Source of the DNA: Brachyspira pilosicoli P43/6/78
GTDB taxonomy: Bacteria; Spirochaetota; Brachyspiria; Brachyspirales; Brachyspiraceae
DNA length: 64,000 nt
NCBI RefSeq assembly: GCF_000325665.1
Contig: NC_019908.1
Coordinates: forward strand, 1,798,001-1,862,000
Direction: 5' to 3'
The position numbers were made by a program, and so were the translations under genes. Shown one piece after another: positions 60,820-64,000 of the stretch. Position 1 is the first letter of the stretch, and every line of letters starts with the position of its first letter. The notes below the pieces were generated by a model. The model worked only from the letters and a program-made list of their open reading frames with translations. It was not told where the DNA came from and did no database searches.

Positions 60820-61782
60820 TTATAATCTGCTCAAAAAATCTAGCTTCTTTTCTATATGATAATTGTCTCCGCCTTCATGCCCATTAAAAGTATAAACCTC
60901 AATAGACTTCTCTCCTGCATAATTATTATAAGCAGCAAATACTGTTGAAGGAGGCACTAATATATCCATAAGACCTACAGAAAATAATGCTTTTGCTTTA
61001 GCCCTCTTAGCAAAAAATGCTCCGTCAAAATATGAAAGCGTATTAAAAACTATATTCTCTTTATCTCTATTTGTTTTGCAGTATCTCACTATTTCATTAT
61101 AAGGCAAAGTATCTGTAATTGTAGAAGCTCTTTTATAATCACACAAAAAAGGAACATCTGCCATCATTGCATCTATTTTTATATTTGAAAGCTCACTTAA
61201 TGCACATGCAGCTAATGATATTCCTCCCCCCTGACTAGAACCATTTATAACAATTTTCTCTGTTGATTGATGTTCTCTAACTGCGTCTACTGCTTTTAGA
61301 GCATCTATAAAAACTCTTTTATAATAATAATCATTTTTGTCTAATATGCCCTTTGTGAGAAATCCGTCAGCATGCACTCCATAGCCTTCAGGGTCAATAG
61401 TAGAAGCACCATTGCCGTCTTCAGCACCCTGCCCCCTAGTCTCCATCACAAATACACTATATCCTGCAGATGGAAAAACTATATGATTAATAGGCAAATC
61501 CTTACCGTTTCCATATCCTAAATATTGAACTATACAAGTTAATTTATCACTGTTCTTTGGTGCTATATACCAGCCGTTTATAGTATGCTTATTGTAACCC
61601 AAAAAACTTACTTCATAAACATCAAAAAATTTTAAATGAGTTTGTATTAAATTATATTTTGCTTCTGGTTTATGATTATTTTCTTTTATAGTGTTAAGCC
61701 AAAAACTGTCAAAATCGCTTGGTTCTGTAGAGCTTCCTTTATATTGATAAAGTTCATCTATAGATAAATCAAAAAAAGCCAT
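60820..61782 (-). CDS. Acetyl xylan esterase / cephalosporin-C deacetylase family
   Basis: The 320-residue alpha/beta hydrolase has the family's FWLNTIKE N-terminal helix, TRGQGAEDG loop, nucleophile elbow NGSSQGGGIS (Ser183), Asp in GLMDILVPPSTVFAAYN (about 275) and His in NGHEGGDNYH (about 306). Members remove acetyl groups from sugars or antibiotics. There is no signal peptide, so it acts in the cytoplasm. It is 12 bases after the TPR gene, so the two are probably cotranscribed. Confidence 0.93.
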   Translation of the reverse strand: MAFFDLSIDELYQYKGSSTEPSDFDSFWLNTIKENNHKPEAKYNLIQTHLKFFDVYEVSFLGYNKHTINGWYIAPKNSDKLTCIVQYLGYGNGKDLPINHIVFPSAGYSVFVMETRGQGAEDGNGASTIDPEGYGVHADGFLTKGILDKNDYYYKRVFIDALKAVDAVREHQSTEKIVINGSSQGGGISLAACALSELSNIKIDAMMADVPFLCDYKRASTITDTLPYNEIVRYCKTNRDKENIVFNTLSYFDGAFFAKRAKAKALFSVGLMDILVPPSTVFAAYNNYAGEKSIEVYTFNGHEGGDNYHIEKKLDFLSRL

Positions 61783-61794
61783 TATTATTTCCTA

Positions 61795-62589
61795 TTAATA
61801 TATTTTTCTAGGTATTTTTACATTTTTAAGCTGTTCTAATCTGTTTATAATAATCTTTTCAACTTCAAAATTGGAAGGCTCTTCATTTTCAAAACTGTAT
61901 CCGCTTGCAAGCATAAGAGTTTCTTTCTCTTGTACATAATTACGCATCTTTCTATATATTATAGATATTCTAAATAAAGATAATTTTTGTCTGTAGCCAT
62001 TCAAATATGATTGTCTATAATAATCAATTGCTGATGTTCTTCTGTTTCTTGCATCATAATGCTCTGCCAATTTAAAATATATTCTTCCCTTCTCCATTTT
62101 ATTATAGCTTCTCTCAGCCATATTAATAATCTCTTGTTCTGTTTGAGAATAATTAGTTTGGTCTATAAGCTTTTCATATATATCAAGCAAATTAAAATAA
62201 GCATCATATTTATAAGAAGGTATAGTTAGATTATTGGCATATTGTATAGATTTTTTATATTCTTCTACAGCCAAACGATATGTAGCAATTCCGCCTTGCT
62301 CTGAAGGCTTACCGGCTTCACTTTCATATATCATACCTAATAAATAATGAGCATCAGCATTTTCAGGATAATATAATAAAGTTTTGTTCATAATAAATAA
62401 AGCATAAGAACTATTACCTTCATTTATAGCCCTTTTAGCTTCCCCTATATAAACCCAAGCAGGCTGCAATTTTCCGTCAAAAGATGACATAAAAAAGTTA
62501 GTATCTATTCTTAAACTTGTAATAGCTGTATTTGTTTGAGAATATAAAGATAAACAAAAAAATAAAAATATAAATACAAAATGTTTCAT
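61795..62589 (-). CDS. Secreted TPR-containing protein
   Basis: The 264-residue protein has a signal peptide (KHFVFIFLFFCLSLYSQ) and TPR-like helical repeats: YALFIMNKTLLYYPENADAHYLLGMIYE (about 60-87), YKYDAYFNLLDIYEKLID, GRIYFKLAEHYDARNRRTSAIDYYRQSYLNG. It is probably periplasmic, perhaps membrane-associated, and acts as a scaffold. No specific function is recognised. Neighbours are map upstream (83 bases) and the esterase downstream. Confidence 0.82.
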   Translation of the reverse strand: MKHFVFIFLFFCLSLYSQTNTAITSLRIDTNFFMSSFDGKLQPAWVYIGEAKRAINEGNSSYALFIMNKTLLYYPENADAHYLLGMIYESEAGKPSEQGGIATYRLAVEEYKKSIQYANNLTIPSYKYDAYFNLLDIYEKLIDQTNYSQTEQEIINMAERSYNKMEKGRIYFKLAEHYDARNRRTSAIDYYRQSYLNGYRQKLSLFRISIIYRKMRNYVQEKETLMLASGYSFENEEPSNFEVEKIIINRLEQLKNVKIPRKIY

Positions 62590-62672
62590 AAGATATTACA
62601 CTGCAAATAATAGTTTTTATAAATTCTTATTATTAAATATCGGTATAATAAAACTTTATCTTATATATTTTT

Positions 62673-63467
62673 TTAACTATTCATATATTTATTAACTATC
62701 TCATCATCTTCTAAAGCAGTAAGTATCTCAACACCGTCTTCTTTAACAGCAACAGTATGTTCATAATGAGCAGATAAAGAACCGTCTCTTGTAACAACAG
62801 TCCAATCATCATCTTCAATATATATAGCATGATGTCCCATATTAACCATAGGCTCTATTGCAATTACCATATTAGTTTTAAGCACAGGACCAAAACCTTT
62901 TTTACCTCTATTAGGCACAGCAGGCTCTTCATGCAAATTAGCTCCAACACCATGACCGTTAAACTCTCTCACCAAAGAATAACCAGCATCTTCTGCAGTT
63001 TTCTGTATGGCATAAGAAACATCTCCCAAATGAACACCATCTCTTATCTGTTTTATTCCATTAAAAAATGATTCCATTGTTGTGTCTACAAGTCTTGAAG
63101 CTTCTGCTGATACATTACCAACCTTAAAAGTAAATGCTCTGTCTGAATGATAACCCTTATAATAAACACCTATATCAAGACCTATTATATCGCCGTCTTT
63201 TAATACTCTTTTTTTGCTAGGTATGCCATGTATTATTTCATCATTTATAGAAGCACATATAGAAGCAGGAAAAGGAGGATTCCCATAACCCTTAAAAGAA
63301 GGCTTTGCATTTTGCTTTCTTATATAATCATAAACAAACTTATCAAGCTCTTTTGTAGATATGCCAGGCTCAACAAGTTTAGAAACTTCTTTAAACACAT
63401 TTGCTAATATATGTCCGCTTTCACGCATCAAATTTATTTCTGATTGTGTCTTTATTTTAATAGCCAT
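62673..63467 (-). CDS. map: Methionine aminopeptidase, type I
   Basis: The 264-residue enzyme removes the initiator Met from nascent proteins. Metal ligands are visible: His in FNGHGVGANLHEEP, Asp in IGLDIGVYYKGYHSDRAFTF (two Asp), Glu in IAIEPMVNMG and HYEHTVAV. The N-terminal substrate segment is MRESGHILANVF. It lacks the N-terminal zinc-binding extension of some spirochaete forms. The ATG follows AAAGGAAAG. It lies 22 bases downstream of the bactofilin gene. Confidence 0.96.
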   Translation of the reverse strand: MAIKIKTQSEINLMRESGHILANVFKEVSKLVEPGISTKELDKFVYDYIRKQNAKPSFKGYGNPPFPASICASINDEIIHGIPSKKRVLKDGDIIGLDIGVYYKGYHSDRAFTFKVGNVSAEASRLVDTTMESFFNGIKQIRDGVHLGDVSYAIQKTAEDAGYSLVREFNGHGVGANLHEEPAVPNRGKKGFGPVLKTNMVIAIEPMVNMGHHAIYIEDDDWTVVTRDGSLSAHYEHTVAVKEDGVEILTALEDDEIVNKYMNS

Positions 63468-63489
63468 TTTTAATGCTTTCCTTTATTTA

Positions 63490-63927
63490 TCAATTTGATT
63501 GATTCTCTGTATCATTTGTATTTTCAAAAGTATTTTCTGCCTCAACTTTATCGCTAAAAGAATCTTCTACCACTTTTGTAATATTCTTTTTTTGTCCGCC
63601 TGTAATAGTCATCTCTCCCTGTATAACAGCACCCTCTCCAACATCTATCTTAGGAGCTTCTATGTTTCCTAAAACTCTTCCTGTTTCTATTAATACTACT
63701 TCATTTGAAGCTGATATATTACCAATCAAAGTACCTGCTATTGTTATGCTGTCTGTAATAATAGTACTTGTCTTTACTTTACCATTAGTACCTATTATTA
63801 AATGCCCGTCTATCTTTAAATCTCCTTCAAATTTACCGTCTATTTGAAAAGAGCCTTTTACTATATAAGTTCCTTTGAAATATGAACCTTCACCTATTAT
63901 ACTATTAATCATCTCTCTTTTTGACAT
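63490..63927 (-). CDS. Bactofilin
   Basis: The 145-residue protein is mostly a right-handed beta-helix of the bactofilin (DUF583) family (about 15-110: GEGSYFKGTYIVKGSFQIDG, GDLKIDGHLIIGTNGKV, VLGNIEAPKIDVGEGAVIQG). The C-terminal tail is disordered and acidic. Bactofilins polymerise without nucleotide into cytoskeletal scaffolds that influence cell shape, and in spirochaetes they help form the helical body. I chose ATG 63927, with GGAG 10 bases upstream, over an earlier GTG. Confidence 0.93.
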   Translation of the reverse strand: MSKREMINSIIGEGSYFKGTYIVKGSFQIDGKFEGDLKIDGHLIIGTNGKVKTSTIITDSITIAGTLIGNISASNEVVLIETGRVLGNIEAPKIDVGEGAVIQGEMTITGGQKKNITKVVEDSFSDKVEAENTFENTNDTENQSN

Positions 63928-64000
63928 AATAATCACACTCCAAATTTATACTTCATTTTGATTTTATAAGTATAAAACTAAAATGTCAAGTTTATATATA

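Overview
The window is very AT-rich and the gene content points to a spirochaete of the genus Brachyspira. The supporting signs are a TlyC-type CBS protein, a flagellar rod protein, a large methyl-accepting chemotaxis protein, a bactofilin, Treponema/Brachyspira-style lipoproteins and AT-rich codon use. I assign the genus from recognition, not from a database search. Recognisable promoters follow TTGACA-N16/17-TATAAT.

Layout. 0-5.6 kb (mostly minus): a partial TPR-like gene, YggT, a STAS protein, exonuclease III, and a polar amino-acid ABC transporter (two binding lipoproteins, permease, ATPase) with a leader that holds a candidate 20-codon ORF. 5.7-10.3 kb: a GTW-motif lipoprotein, a ComM/YifB ATPase, a bacteriohemerythrin, and hslV-hslU with hslU frameshifted at an A-rich stretch. 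10.8-13.4 kb: ffh-rpsP-khpA-rimM. 13.5-20.3 kb: a second GTW lipoprotein, purF, and the conserved phoH / 7TM-HD / ybeY / tlyC cluster; phoH appears to start with ATA. 20.4-24 kb: a VOC protein, tig-clpP, tRNA-Gly and a frameshifted radical SAM gene. 24.2-32.1 kb (plus): murA, a flagellar rod gene, the chemotaxis receptor, alanine racemase and an alanine symporter. 32.2-33.6 kb: two-subunit fumarase. 34.3-37.2 kb: an uncharacterised triad (condensation-like acyltransferase, zinc-ribbon membrane protein, alpha/beta hydrolase). 37.7-40.3 kb: a purine permease and three PepSY-like secreted proteins. 40.7-46.7 kb: a TolC/HlyD/RND efflux operon. 46.9-49.7 kb: an AbgT transporter plus an M24 peptidase. 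50-54 kb: a DinB-like protein, a DUF6506-like protein and a FeoA-FeoB fusion. 53.9-56.3 kb: two GT2 glycosyltransferases, one broken at an A9 tract. 56.4-64 kb: a thioesterase, a flavodoxin-ferredoxin, a UvrD/PcrA helicase, and the bactofilin-map-TPR-esterase run.

The most unusual feature is a family of GC-rich mosaic repeats confined to gene-free gaps (10.5, 33.7-34.2, 37.3-37.6, 57.0, 58.1 and 60.6 kb). They consist of modules in a fixed order. Their hairpin arms change together between copies, so pairing is kept while sequence differs, and the hairpin tips carry different small palindromic inserts. This looks like a conserved structured DNA or RNA element that has multiplied in the genome.

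Three genes (hslU, the radical SAM gene, one glycosyltransferase) are interrupted by single-base frameshifts. Two lie in poly-A stretches, so sequencing error, slippage or phase variation must be separated experimentally.
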